Notes under the pieces: model-generated
Database searches by the model: none
Told to the model about the DNA's origin: nothing
Seen by the model: only the letters and a program-made list of their open reading frames with translations
Assembly (NCBI RefSeq): GCF_003044445.1
Contig: NZ_POWX01000018.1
Location: 1-50,769 of the forward strand
Length of the DNA stretch: 50,769 nt
Direction: 5' to 3'
DNA from: Neisseria mucosa
GTDB taxonomy: Bacteria > Pseudomonadota > Gammaproteobacteria > Burkholderiales > Neisseriaceae
In this document: positions 40,510 to 49,228 of the stretch, piece after piece
How the letters are laid out: each line of letters starts with the position of its first letter
How positions within the stretch are numbered: the stretch's first letter is position 1
Program-made: the position numbers and the translations under genes

Positions 40510-41306
40510 CATCTCCTCCACGGCATAAACAAAATTTCCAAAGGCTTGGTAATCAGGTATTCAAACAGCGACACAAACACGATAACCAACACCACATAAG
40601 CCATCACCGTCGAAGTCTCCAACATCGCCCTCGCGTCCGCAATCCGCGCGCCCACGCCTTCGCTCGCGCCCAAGAGTTCCGCCATAATCACCACCTTCAC
40701 CCCCATCGCCACCGCCACGCCGATGCTGGAAATCACATAGCCCGTCAGATGCGGAATATACAGATAACGGATTTTTTTCAGACGGCCTAATTTATAAGCG
40801 TCAAACAACTCCTCATGCTGCTTGTTCACGCTCGCCATCCCGACCGCCGCACTCGCAAACGTCAGCGGCGCAACCAACACAATGATGGTAAACAACACGC
40901 TCGGATTGCCGAAACCGAACCAAAACAACGCCATCACCACCCAAATAATCGGCGGCATCGCCAACAAAATCGTAATCACAGGCTTAAGCAACGCCATCGC
41001 CGTCTTAAAACTGCCCGCTACCAGCCCCGCCGCCAATCCCGCCGCCAGCGCAACCGAAATCCCCACCACCGACCGCCACAGCGAAATCCCGATTTCGTTT
41101 TCCTGAAAATGTTTCAATAAATCCAAAGAATTTTGAAACACCTCCACCGGCGCAGGCAGCATAAACTCACCAAACACGGCGCTGCCCCACGCCCACAACG
41201 CCACCACCACCATCGCCACGCTCAGACCGGCAAAGCCGCTCCAAAGGTAGTCGATGATGTAAAACACCGCAGGCTGCGGTTTGCGTATTTTGTCGGTTTT
41301 AATCAT
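40509..41306 (-). CDS. ABC transporter permease (SsuC/TauC type)
   Basis: 265 residues, six or so helices. The cytoplasmic coupling (EAA-like) segment is GMASVNKQHEELFDAYKLGRLKKIRYLYIP. A long first helix follows a hydrophilic start. It belongs to the BPD_transp_1 family that pairs with NMT1/THI5-type binding proteins. An uptake sequence of the AGGCCGTCTGAA form lies at about 40782. Its binding-protein gene is now ~1.5 kb upstream, apparently pushed away by inserted DNA. Confidence 0.88.
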   Translation of the reverse strand: MIKTDKIRKPQPAVFYIIDYLWSGFAGLSVAMVVVALWAWGSAVFGEFMLPAPVEVFQNSLDLLKHFQENEIGISLWRSVVGISVALAAGLAAGLVAGSFKTAMALLKPVITILLAMPPIIWVVMALFWFGFGNPSVLFTIIVLVAPLTFASAAVGMASVNKQHEELFDAYKLGRLKKIRYLYIPHLTGYVISSIGVAVAMGVKVVIMAELLGASEGVGARIADARAMLETSTVMAYVVLVIVFVSLFEYLITKPLEILFMPWRR

Positions 41307-41343
41307 GGTTTGGGTGTTGGTTTGTCGTTATGTCTAAAAATGC

Positions 41344-41428
41344 AGGCCGTCTGAAAGCGGTAGGTCGGATACTTGTATCCGACAGCTTTGTTCAGCCATA
41401 CCGAAGTGTCAGATTCAAGAATCTCGAC
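41344..41428. repeat. Intergenic repeat copy 1 (DUS + GTCGGATAC palindrome)
   Basis: AGGCCGTCTGAAAGCG, then TAGGTCGGATACTTGTATCC, then ACCGAAGTGTCAG and TTCAAGAATC. It contains the dyad TCGGATAC-TT-GTATCCGA. Copy 2 is at 42610-42688; the two flank the gene at 41439-42185 as direct repeats. Confidence 0.75.
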
Positions 41429-41438
41429 TATGATTACC

Positions 41439-42185
41439 CTAAATTTGCAATTTATTTGATAAATTTCTTAACTCCATAATGTCATCCTGTATTGCATAAA
41501 ATTCACTACCATATTTAGATATTAAAATATGCAATGGCAATTTTCTTTTCCCTGGTGAATTTCTATAAGTTCCAACCAATGCTTTTGTGTCAGTCAATAT
41601 TATTGATGTTCTAAAATACCCCTTTGAATATGCATAAATCTCAAAATTATGTTTTGGATATTTAGTTGCAAAATTTTTTATTTCAGAAATAGCTTGATTA
41701 ATTTTATTTTTGTATGTATCAGTATCATCTTTACCATTAGCATAACATAACAATTTGGCCGCATCAGATTCATCATCCAGCAAAATAAATGTAGTAGTTA
41801 TTCCTTTTTTTTTAAATCTACTATTTAAATTCTCAGCATTATTTGAAATAAAATTCTTTCCATCATTCATGGCTACAATAAAATCTTTCGACCCCTCAAA
41901 ATCAAGAACTTCAATACTTCCATTTTCGGGAATGGAAACAATACCAATTTCATTAGTTTTTTGAAGAAGTGGGATTTCATTAAATATTAAATCTTTAGTC
42001 TCTTTTTGTAGAAACTTAGATATAGATAAAGCTGAAAAAAGAGCTATTCCAATATTGGACGATAAGTTAATCCACATATTATTATCTTTAAATAACAAAG
42101 GAATAATTATAGACATTACAAGTAATGCTAGTATTCCCCACAAAGACAATTTTTCTAGCCATAAATTAATGGGTTTTTTCTTCAT
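41439..42185 (-). CDS. AT-rich two-helix membrane protein with PLD-like C-terminal domain, unknown function
   Basis: 248 residues, codon use and GC unlike the neighbours. Two N-terminal membrane helices (LWGILALLVMSIIIPLLF; INLSSNIGIALFSALSISKF) are followed by a cytosolic domain. Near residues 190-235, EIYAYSKGYFRTSIILTDTK then ALVGTYRN has the shape of a phospholipase-D repeat, but the HxKxxxxD residues are not kept, so it may be a sensor or inactive domain. The membrane-plus-ligand-domain layout is found in some phage-defence effectors, but that is only a resemblance. It is inserted inside an ABC transporter locus between two direct repeats. Confidence 0.7.
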   Translation of the reverse strand: MKKKPINLWLEKLSLWGILALLVMSIIIPLLFKDNNMWINLSSNIGIALFSALSISKFLQKETKDLIFNEIPLLQKTNEIGIVSIPENGSIEVLDFEGSKDFIVAMNDGKNFISNNAENLNSRFKKKGITTTFILLDDESDAAKLLCYANGKDDTDTYKNKINQAISEIKNFATKYPKHNFEIYAYSKGYFRTSIILTDTKALVGTYRNSPGKRKLPLHILISKYGSEFYAIQDDIMELRNLSNKLQI

Positions 42186-42477
42186 TTCATAATCCTTTCA
42201 AAATAGAAGTAACATTTCCCTCATTTCCCCCCAGCATAAAATGCCGATCTATCCTGTTTTCCCAACAACCCCAATTAACAAATCTACCAACAAGCAGGCT
42301 TGCAGCATTTGCCGTAGTCGGGCGGTAGTATTTAACTGCTGTTTAAGAGTTCGATCACGGCGGTGATGGTAGTGAGAGTTTGGGGGCGCAGCAAGCGTAG
42401 ATTGGGGCATAACCCAACATTTCAGACAGTTTGACGGTTTTGTTGGGTTTGACAACCCACAGTTACCACCCGCCGTC

Positions 42478-42497
42478 ATTCCCGCGTAGGCGGGAAT
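42478..42497. repeat. dRS3-type repeat
   Basis: ATTCCC-N8-GGGAAT with N8 = GCGTAGGC. Confidence 0.8.
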
Positions 42498-42552
42498 CCA
42501 CAAGTTTGACGTTGCTGCAATTTTAAAACATTCCTGCAATATCGAGGACTGG

Positions 42553-42572
42553 ATTCCTGCCTACGCGGGAAT
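42553..42572. repeat. dRS3-type repeat (one mismatch)
   Basis: ATTCCT-GCCTACGC-GGGAAT, inverted relative to the unit at 42478. The pair brackets about 55 bp. Confidence 0.7.
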
Positions 42573-42609
42573 GACTGCTTTTGGTGTATTGTTCCGACTG
42601 TTATCTGAT

Positions 42610-42688
42610 AGGTCGTCTGAAAAGAGTAGGTCGGATACTCGTATCCGACAGCCCCTTTTAACCGAAATGTCAGGTTCAAGAATCCGAC
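42610..42688. repeat. Intergenic repeat copy 2 (DUS + GTCGGATAC palindrome)
   Basis: AGGTCGTCTGAAAAGAG, TAGGTCGGATACTCGTATCC, ACCGAAATGTCAGG, TTCAAGAATCCGAC. Same order and orientation as copy 1 at 41344. Confidence 0.75.
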
Positions 42689-42782
42689 CCACGCTGCTGA
42701 TAATGTCCTAACAAGTCGTCTGAAAAATGATAAATCAGGTATTCACGACCACCCTACCCTTTTCAGACGACCTCTCCTCCTT

Positions 42783-43760
42783 TTAAGCCAAGAAGAACCC
42801 GTTATCAGGCAGCTTGCCGCCCAAGAGTTTTGGATTGAACTGCATCAGGATTTCGTAAAACTTCAAAATCTCATTCTTCACTTCGCTGCCTTTGGTTACC
42901 GTCAGCCGTGCGCCGTCCAAGCCCATGACTAGGGCGGGTTCGGGGGCGGGGAGGTAGTTTTTGCCGATTTTCGCCGCGCTTTGGCGGTTGGCGAGTATCC
43001 AGTTGAGGGCGTTTTTCAAATCCTGATGGAAGAGGTCAAACTGCGCCTTGTGCGCGTGGAAATATTCTTCGTTGGCGATGATGCCCGCCATCGGAATCAG
43101 CGGTTTGGTGTCAAACGCCTGCCCCCATGCCTTCACCAAATCAAAACCGCGCACGACGTTCACGCCCATGGTTTTTCCTTTGAGCATACCCGCGCTCGCC
43201 ATCGGTTCGGGCAGGATGGCGGCGTGGTAGTCCTTGCTTAAAAACAGCCCCACCGCTTCGGGCGGCGTGGCGGTGTAAGTGATGCCGACTTTATGCGCGT
43301 CGATTTTCAGTTTTTTCAACAAGGCTTGCAGTACGATGTCGGGCATGTCGTTTTTAAACGGCACGAGGATTTTTTTGCCGACCAAATCCTGCGGCGAGGC
43401 AATCGCACTGCCTTTGCAGACTAACTGCGTGATGCCGTTGGTCAAAATATTCACCATGCCGACTTTCTGCCCTTGGTTGCGCAGGTTCACGCCGACATTG
43501 CTCGGACTCATCATCACTTTAAATTGCCCGCTCGCCACGCCCGCGCGAAGCTGGTCGGGCGATCGCCAAACCTTCAGCGACACATCCGCCTGCTTCGCCA
43601 GCTTGCCTTGCAACGCCGCTACGGCGATGGTAACGCTGGGCATCGCCGGCGCGCCGTAAACGGTAAACTGCTCTTTCCCCGCCGCCAACAGCGAAGGCGA
43701 AACCCCTGCCGCTGCCAGCGCGGCGGTCATTTTTAAGAAATCGCGTCTTTTCAGTTCCAT
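42783..43760 (-). CDS. ABC transporter substrate-binding protein (NMT1/SsuA type, Tat signal)
   Basis: 325 residues. The N-terminus MELKRRDFLKMTAALAAAG has a twin-arginine signal (RRDFLK), so it is exported folded to the periplasm. The body is a two-lobed binding protein of the NMT1/THI5-like class (VTIAVAALQGKL...; LVGKKILVPFKNDMPDIVLQALLKK). It matches the permease and ATPase at 39817-41306 by family type and strand. The ligand cannot be read from the sequence. A DUS half-pair and weak terminator follow. Confidence 0.85.
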   Translation of the reverse strand: MELKRRDFLKMTAALAAAGVSPSLLAAGKEQFTVYGAPAMPSVTIAVAALQGKLAKQADVSLKVWRSPDQLRAGVASGQFKVMMSPSNVGVNLRNQGQKVGMVNILTNGITQLVCKGSAIASPQDLVGKKILVPFKNDMPDIVLQALLKKLKIDAHKVGITYTATPPEAVGLFLSKDYHAAILPEPMASAGMLKGKTMGVNVVRGFDLVKAWGQAFDTKPLIPMAGIIANEEYFHAHKAQFDLFHQDLKNALNWILANRQSAAKIGKNYLPAPEPALVMGLDGARLTVTKGSEVKNEILKFYEILMQFNPKLLGGKLPDNGFFLA

Positions 43761-44033
43761 TTTCCAATCTCCTGGTTAGGTAGCGCGGACTTCAGCCCGG
43801 CTGTTTAACAGAATCCCTCTAAGATGAATTTGAACTGCGCCAAATATAGGAATGGACACGCCACAGCCTATCTAGATTCGCAACTCTGTTTTACCATCCA
43901 TATTCTGATAATAATTTTTATTCATTATGCTATTAAAGAAAATGGAAGTAAAGGCACGATTGTTCCGACATCCGTTTATATATGGAAACGCAAATCTTTT
44001 TCGGCATTACGCCTATTAATAATATTGAAATAA
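43761..44033. other. Intergenic region, no gene called
   Basis: AT-rich. A 69-codon plus-strand frame (43824-44033) runs into a DUS palindrome and has no ribosome site, so it is not supported. Confidence 0.4.
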
Positions 44034-44067
44034 AAGGTCGTCTGAAAACGGTTTTCAGACGACCTTT
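44034..44067 (-). terminator. DUS inverted-repeat terminator after the EamA gene
   Basis: AAAGGTCGTCTGAAAAC pairs with GTTTTCAGACGACCTTT with almost no loop. Confidence 0.85.
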
Positions 44068-44083
44068 CGTTCTCCAATACGGC

Positions 44084-44968
44084 TTAATTTGCGTTTTTCG
44101 GTTTTAAAGAACCAAGATAAATCGCCGACAAAGTCAAAACAACACCAAACCACTGCAAAGTGTTAATCGGCTTGTCCAACCAAAAATAATCAATCAGTAA
44201 AGCGGCAACGGGTTCGGAAAGCAGCAGCAAACCGGTTAAAGACAGGGACAGCAGCGGGATTGCATAGGCAATCATCCCCCATGCCAAACATTGCATGACC
44301 ACGCCGTATATCAAGACCAAGCCTATATCGCGCCATTGCGTCGGGTATAGGGCGTTGCTGTCGAAAATCAGCGCGGGAACAATCAGGGACAACGCGCCGC
44401 CGAAACTCAAAACCATCATCATCGGGAAAAGCGCCACCCTTTCAACTTCATGCGTTTTGCGGACGAACACCATAGACAATGCCAAAAGCCCGCCCGACGC
44501 AATTCCGCTGACAAAGCCCCATAAGGCGTGGGCATTGTGGTTGAACTCAGGACTGCCGATTAAGACAACCCCTCCAACTGCCAATATCAGGCTCACAACT
44601 TGCAGGCTGTTCAAGCGTTCTTGAAAAAAGAAAAATCCGATGGCGGACAGAAAAAATATCTGCAAGCTGTTGAGCAATGTGGAAATCCCGGGCCCCACCG
44701 CATATACGCTCTCATGCCACAATGACAAATCAAACGCCAGAAATATGCCGGACAACATGGCATATTTGACCGCCCTTCTGCTTTTGGGCAGCTTTTGTCC
44801 GAAAAAACGGCAGAGCAGCCAAAACACGCCCGCCGCAATCAGCAGCCGCCAAAATGCAACTGCATACGGGCCTACGGGGACGAATCTGACGATCAGGCTT
44901 CCCAGCCCGAATAAGACGCAGCCGAAGATGAGGAATGGTGCTGCATAAGAGTCGGAACGGATATTCAT
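44084..44968 (-). CDS. EamA/DMT-superfamily transporter
   Basis: About 294 residues from the ATG at 44968 (GGAG 7 nt upstream). Ten hydrophobic helices arranged as two EamA repeats, with the characteristic WHESVYAVGPGISTLLNSLQIFFL and LSEPVAALLIDYFWLDKPI segments. Such proteins export or import small metabolites, and the substrate cannot be predicted. Monocistronic. Confidence 0.87.
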   Translation of the reverse strand: MNIRSDSYAAPFLIFGCVLFGLGSLIVRFVPVGPYAVAFWRLLIAAGVFWLLCRFFGQKLPKSRRAVKYAMLSGIFLAFDLSLWHESVYAVGPGISTLLNSLQIFFLSAIGFFFFQERLNSLQVVSLILAVGGVVLIGSPEFNHNAHALWGFVSGIASGGLLALSMVFVRKTHEVERVALFPMMMVLSFGGALSLIVPALIFDSNALYPTQWRDIGLVLIYGVVMQCLAWGMIAYAIPLLSLSLTGLLLLSEPVAALLIDYFWLDKPINTLQWFGVVLTLSAIYLGSLKPKNAN

Positions 44969-44983
44969 GAACTTACTCCGCAA

Positions 44984-45162
44984 CGGATTGGCATGAGGAT
45001 TTAAAGTGATGAAAAGGATTGTGCATGGTAACGCGAATCCGAAAGAATAATAAGTAGGTGCAATATCTTATTTCCCTTCCAACTTCTCCTGAGGAAAATC
45101 AGTACGCTTCAGAAACTTAACATACCGGCTGGATTTCAAAATAAAGCCGCTTCCCGCATAGA
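44984..45162. other. Intergenic region upstream of the EamA gene
   Basis: No gene seen. The promoter of the EamA gene must lie here. Confidence 0.4.
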
Positions 45163-45269
45163 TATAGTGGATTAAATTTAAATCAGGACAAGGCGACGAA
45201 GCCGCAGACAGTACAGATAGTACGGCAAGGCGAGGCAACGCCGTACTGGTTTAAAGTTAATCCACTATA
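45163..45269. repeat. Correia element, short 107-bp form
   Basis: TATAGTGGATTAAATTT to AAGTTAATCCACTATA. Same length as the copy at 28056 but reversed. It lies between the EamA gene and lepB. Confidence 0.93.
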
Positions 45270-45323
45270 ACTATAAATTGGCAATGATGGAAACTTGCTT
45301 TCAATTTATTCTGCCGAAAAGCC

Positions 45324-45358
45324 AAAGGTCGTCTGAAAACTGATTTTCAGACGACCTT
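45324..45358 (-). terminator. DUS inverted-repeat terminator after lepB
   Basis: AAAGGTCGTCTGAAAA pairs with TTTTCAGACGACCTT. Confidence 0.85.
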
Positions 45359-45385
45359 GTGTTTTATCGAAATGAAACGGGCAAC

Positions 45386-46405
45386 TTAGTGGATGCTGCT
45401 GCCGATACGGCTGTAATCGCCTAAGTTCATCCATACGAAGAAGGCTTTTCCGACGATAAGTTTGTCGTCCACAAAGCCCCAGTAGCGGGAGTCGGCGCTG
45501 TTGTCGCGGTTGTCGCCCATGGCGAAGTAACGGCCTTCGGGCACTTTGCAGGTAAAGCCGCTGCCGTCTTCGGCGTATTGACAGTGTTCCAAACCGCTTT
45601 GCTCTACGGAATAACCGTTTTCAGGCATGATTTCCATACGGTATTTGTCGAGCGCGGGGATCGAGATGGTGGGCTGCCCGGGCTCTTTCAGGATGTTGAA
45701 GCTTTTGCCGTTGAGGGTCGTCTGAAAAAGTTCGGGGCTGTGAATCGCGGACGGCTCGGTATCGTCAGGGTAGGAGTAGGTGCCGTTCGGTTGGTCGGGG
45801 GTGGCTTGTCCGTTGACGGTCAGGACTTTGTCGCGGTATTCGACGGTATCGCCCGGCAGTCCGACGATGCGCTTGATGTAGTTCATTTCAGGCTGGACGG
45901 GGTAGTTGAACACGACGACGTCGCCGCGCTCGATTTGTCCGGTCGGAATCAGGACGTTGTTGATAATCGGGGTTCTGATACCGTAGGCGAATTTGTTCAC
46001 AAGGATGAAGTCGCCTTTAACCAAGCCGGGACGCATGGAGCTGGACGGGATTTGGAAAGGTTCGGCGATAAAGGTGCGCAGGATGAAGACGACGAGGATG
46101 ATCGGGAAAAAGCCGCTCATGTAGTCGGTAAAGTGGGCTTTGTCCTGATGCGACGGGTCTTTTTTCAGACGACCTTTGTGAATGGCCCAAACGATGCCGG
46201 TGAATACGACAAATATCAGCAATACGGCGGTAAAGCTCATGTAAAAAGACAGGATGCCGAAAACGCCGATCATGCACAAAAGATACGCCCATTGCAGGCC
46301 GGAACTCCATTCTCCGTTTTCTTGGCGCTCTTTGCTGCTTATGAAATAAAGGAAAATGCCGATAACGATGGCGGCAATCGCGCCGTAGATTAAATTTGTG
46401 CTCAT
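45386..46405 (-). CDS. lepB: Signal peptidase I
   Basis: 339 residues. It cleaves signal peptides of exported proteins. Three N-terminal hydrophobic segments place the catalytic domain in the periplasm. The nucleophile Ser is in IPSSSMRPGLVKGD, the general-base Lys in MNYIKRIVGLPGD, and the GDNRDNSADSRYWG box follows. Its start overlaps the lepA stop by one base (TAATG), indicating coupled translation. Confidence 0.93.
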   Translation of the reverse strand: MSTNLIYGAIAAIVIGIFLYFISSKERQENGEWSSGLQWAYLLCMIGVFGILSFYMSFTAVLLIFVVFTGIVWAIHKGRLKKDPSHQDKAHFTDYMSGFFPIILVVFILRTFIAEPFQIPSSSMRPGLVKGDFILVNKFAYGIRTPIINNVLIPTGQIERGDVVVFNYPVQPEMNYIKRIVGLPGDTVEYRDKVLTVNGQATPDQPNGTYSYPDDTEPSAIHSPELFQTTLNGKSFNILKEPGQPTISIPALDKYRMEIMPENGYSVEQSGLEHCQYAEDGSGFTCKVPEGRYFAMGDNRDNSADSRYWGFVDDKLIVGKAFFVWMNLGDYSRIGSSIH

Positions 46406-48198
46406 TATTTGTCGCTCACTTGCAGAATCGCCAAGAACGCGCTTTGCGGGATTTCCACGTTGCCCACTTGTTTCATGCGGCGTTTGCCTGCTTTTTGTTT
46501 TTCGAGAAGTTTTTTCTTACGGGTAATATCGCCGCCGTAACATTTCGCCAAGACGTTTTTACGCAGGGCTTTGACGTTTTCGCGGGCAATGATCTGACTG
46601 CCGATGGCGGCTTGGACGGCGATGTCGAACATTTGGCGCGGAATCAGCTCGCGCATTTTCGCTGCCAGCTCGCGGCCTCGGTGAACCGCGCTTTGACGGT
46701 GCACAATCAGGCTTAGGGCATCGACTTTTTCGCCGTTGACCATGATGTCGAGCTTAATCAAATCAGACGGTTGGAACTCTTTGAAATGGTAGTCCAACGA
46801 GGCATAGCCGCGCGAAGTGGATTTGAGTTTGTCGAAAAAATCCATCACGACTTCGTTCATGGGCAAGTCGTAAGTCAGCATGACTTGACGGCCCATGTAT
46901 TGCATATTGACTTGCACGCCGCGCTTTTGATTACACAAAGTCATGACGTTGCCGACGTATTCCTGCGGTACGAGGATGGTCGCGGTAATAATCGGCTCGA
47001 GGATGGTTTCGATGCTGCCGATGTCGGGCAGTTTGGACGGGTTTTCAACTTCGATTTTTTCGCCGCTTTTCAACACGACTTCGTAAACCACCGTCGGCGC
47101 GGTGGTAATCAAATCCATGTCGAACTCGCGCTCCAAGCGTTCCTGCACGATTTCCAAGTGCAGCAGGCCCAAGAAGCCGCAGCGGAAGCCGAAGCCCAAT
47201 GCCTGAGAAACTTCAGGCTCGAATTTCAATGAAGCGTCGTTAAGCTGCAATTTTTCTAAAGCGTCGCGCAAGGCTTCGTAATCGTGGCTTTCTACGGGGT
47301 AGAGACCCGCGAATACTTGACTTTGTACTTCTTGGAAGCCGGGCAGCGGCTCAGAGGCGGGGTTGGCAACCAATGTAACCGTATCGCCGACTTTCGCCTG
47401 TCCCAATTCTTTCACGCCGGTAATCAAAAAGCCCACTTCGCCGGCTTTGAGTTCTTGTTTTTGAACCGATTTCGGCGTGAATACGCCTAGCTGCTCAACC
47501 TGCGTTTCCGCTTTGGTGCTCATAAAGCGCACTTTGTCTTTCAGCTTGATGGTGCCGTTTTTCACGCGAATCAACATGACCACGCCGACGTAGTTGTCAA
47601 ACCACGAATCAACGATAACGGCTTGCAGCGGCGCGTTTTCATCGCCGGTCGGTGCGGGGATTTTGGCAACGATTTCTTCCAAAACATCTTCCACGCCGAT
47701 GCCGCTTTTGGCTGAACATTGCACCGCACCAACGGCATCGATGCCGATAATGTCTTCGATTTCCTGTTCCACGCGGTCGGGGTCGGCGGCGGGCAGGTCG
47801 ATTTTGTTCAAAACCGGCACGACTTCCACGCCCAAATCAATCGCGGTATAGCAGTTCGCCACGGTTTGCGCTTCCACGCCTTGCGATGCGTCAACGACCA
47901 AGAGCGCGCCTTCGCAGGCGGACAGCGAACGGGAGACTTCGTAAGAGAAGTCGACGTGTCCCGGCGTGTCAATCAGGTTGAGCTGATACACCTGTCCGTC
48001 GCGTGCTTTGTAGTTGAGCGCGGCGGTCTGCGCTTTGATGGTGATGCCGCGCTCTTTTTCGATGTCCATGGAATCGAGTATCTGCGTACTCATTTCGCGC
48101 AAATCCAGGCCGCCGCAGTATTGGATGAAGCGGTCGGCAAGCGTCGATTTGCCGTGGTCGATGTGGGCAATGATGGAGAAATTTCGGATATTTTTCAT
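46405..48198 (-). CDS. lepA: Elongation factor 4 (LepA)
   Basis: 597 residues from the ATG at 48198 (MKNIRNFSIIAHIDHGKST); 33 upstream open codons are not used. Ribosome-binding GTPase that affects initiation or back-translocation. G1 AHIDHGKST, G3 DTPGHVDF, G4 NKIDLP, then the LepA-specific C-terminal domain ending KKLLEKQKAGKRRMKQVG. Co-transcribed with lepB. Confidence 0.95.
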   Translation of the reverse strand: MKNIRNFSIIAHIDHGKSTLADRFIQYCGGLDLREMSTQILDSMDIEKERGITIKAQTAALNYKARDGQVYQLNLIDTPGHVDFSYEVSRSLSACEGALLVVDASQGVEAQTVANCYTAIDLGVEVVPVLNKIDLPAADPDRVEQEIEDIIGIDAVGAVQCSAKSGIGVEDVLEEIVAKIPAPTGDENAPLQAVIVDSWFDNYVGVVMLIRVKNGTIKLKDKVRFMSTKAETQVEQLGVFTPKSVQKQELKAGEVGFLITGVKELGQAKVGDTVTLVANPASEPLPGFQEVQSQVFAGLYPVESHDYEALRDALEKLQLNDASLKFEPEVSQALGFGFRCGFLGLLHLEIVQERLEREFDMDLITTAPTVVYEVVLKSGEKIEVENPSKLPDIGSIETILEPIITATILVPQEYVGNVMTLCNQKRGVQVNMQYMGRQVMLTYDLPMNEVVMDFFDKLKSTSRGYASLDYHFKEFQPSDLIKLDIMVNGEKVDALSLIVHRQSAVHRGRELAAKMRELIPRQMFDIAVQAAIGSQIIARENVKALRKNVLAKCYGGDITRKKKLLEKQKAGKRRMKQVGNVEIPQSAFLAILQVSDK

Positions 48199-48229
48199 AT
48201 TGTTATTTTGAAAGATAAGCAGTGATTCT

Positions 48230-48273
48230 GAAAAGGTCGTCTGAAAATCAAATAGACCGTTCAGATGACCTTC
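48230..48273 (-). repeat. Imperfect DUS pair upstream of lepA
   Basis: AAAGGTCGTCTGAAAA and GTTCAGATGACCTTC. The second half is decayed. It lies between mtnN (3' side) and lepA (5' side). Confidence 0.6.
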
Positions 48274-48339
48274 AGGTAAAGTGAAATAGCCTGACATTCT
48301 AGCGGAAATTTACTGTTTCCGCATGATTTTATGCGTGTT

Positions 48340-49041
48340 TTACAGCGACGCGACAATCTTTTCCACCATTTTTGCCGAGCTTGCTGCCGCCGTTTTCAAA
48401 AACTCTTCAAAGCTGATGTCCGCTTTTTCGTCCGCCGAGTCGGACATGGCGCGGATCACGACGAAAGGCGTGTTCAACTGGTGGCAGGCCTGCGCAATCG
48501 CCGCTGCTTCCATTTCCACTGCTTTGACTTCGGGGAAATAGCTGCGGATTTCCGCCACGCCTTCGCTGCTGTGGACAAAGCGGTCGCCGCTGACAATCAA
48601 GCCTTGCTCTACCGCCGCGCCTTCAAACACTTCCGCCGCCTGTTTCGCCTTGCCGACCAAGAGGTCGTCTGAAACGAATACGGCGGGCAGTTGCGGCACT
48701 TGTCCCCAAACATAACCGAATGCCGTTACATCGACATCATGGTGCGCGATTTCCGTGCCGACCACTATGTCGCCGACTTTCAACCCCTTGCCCAAGCCGC
48801 CCGCGCTGCCGGTATTGATGACGCAGTCCGGCGCGAATTGATGGATAACCCAAGCTGTTGAAACCGCTGCGTTGACCTTGCCGATGCCGCTCAATACCAA
48901 CACCATGCGCTTGCCCGCCATTTCGCCTTCGTAGGCGGTAAACTTACCGAAAGACACGCTTTTGACATGATCCATTGCTTCGCGCAAAAGCTCGATTTCC
49001 TGTTCCATCGCGCCGATGACCGCTACTGTTTGTACAGACAT
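48340..49041 (-). CDS. mtnN: 5'-methylthioadenosine / S-adenosylhomocysteine nucleosidase
   Basis: 233 residues. It hydrolyses MTA and SAH to recycle adenine and thiolated riboses, and feeds autoinducer-2 chemistry. IGAMEQEIELLREAM at the N-terminus, the NTGSAGGLGKGLKVGDIVVG block, FAVEMEAAAIAQ-type VEMEAAAIAQACH with the Glu that binds ribose, and AMSDSADEKADISFEEFL with the catalytic Asp. Normal length. Confidence 0.93.
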   Translation of the reverse strand: MSVQTVAVIGAMEQEIELLREAMDHVKSVSFGKFTAYEGEMAGKRMVLVLSGIGKVNAAVSTAWVIHQFAPDCVINTGSAGGLGKGLKVGDIVVGTEIAHHDVDVTAFGYVWGQVPQLPAVFVSDDLLVGKAKQAAEVFEGAAVEQGLIVSGDRFVHSSEGVAEIRSYFPEVKAVEMEAAAIAQACHQLNTPFVVIRAMSDSADEKADISFEEFLKTAAASSAKMVEKIVASL

Positions 49042-49228
49042 TTTTTACCTTTCCATAAAATTGTGGGCGGTATTATAACAGCAGCGGCGGCATTCCATAC
49101 CCGTATTGAATCCGCCGTATTGCCCGCCTGTCTTATTATTCGATACGGTAATCTTGCCATTTTTATGTATCATGATTTATTTGATATAATCCATTTTAAT
49201 AAAATAACCACCGAAATTATCAAATATC

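Larger units (their letters stand above)
42186..42782. other. Intergenic repeat-rich region
   Basis: No gene is supported here. It holds two dRS3-type units, a repeat copy and scattered uptake sequences (42712, 42765). A 96-codon minus-strand frame (42249-42539) translates repeat DNA (WIPAYAGMT) and is not called. Confidence 0.6.

Noticed and set aside
42249..42539. 96-codon frame upstream of the orphan membrane protein
   Set aside because: It translates dRS3 and intergenic repeat DNA (WIPAYAGMT), a common false ORF in Neisseria.
43824..44033. 69-codon plus-strand frame between the binding-protein and EamA genes
   Set aside because: No start signal, and it runs into a DUS palindrome.
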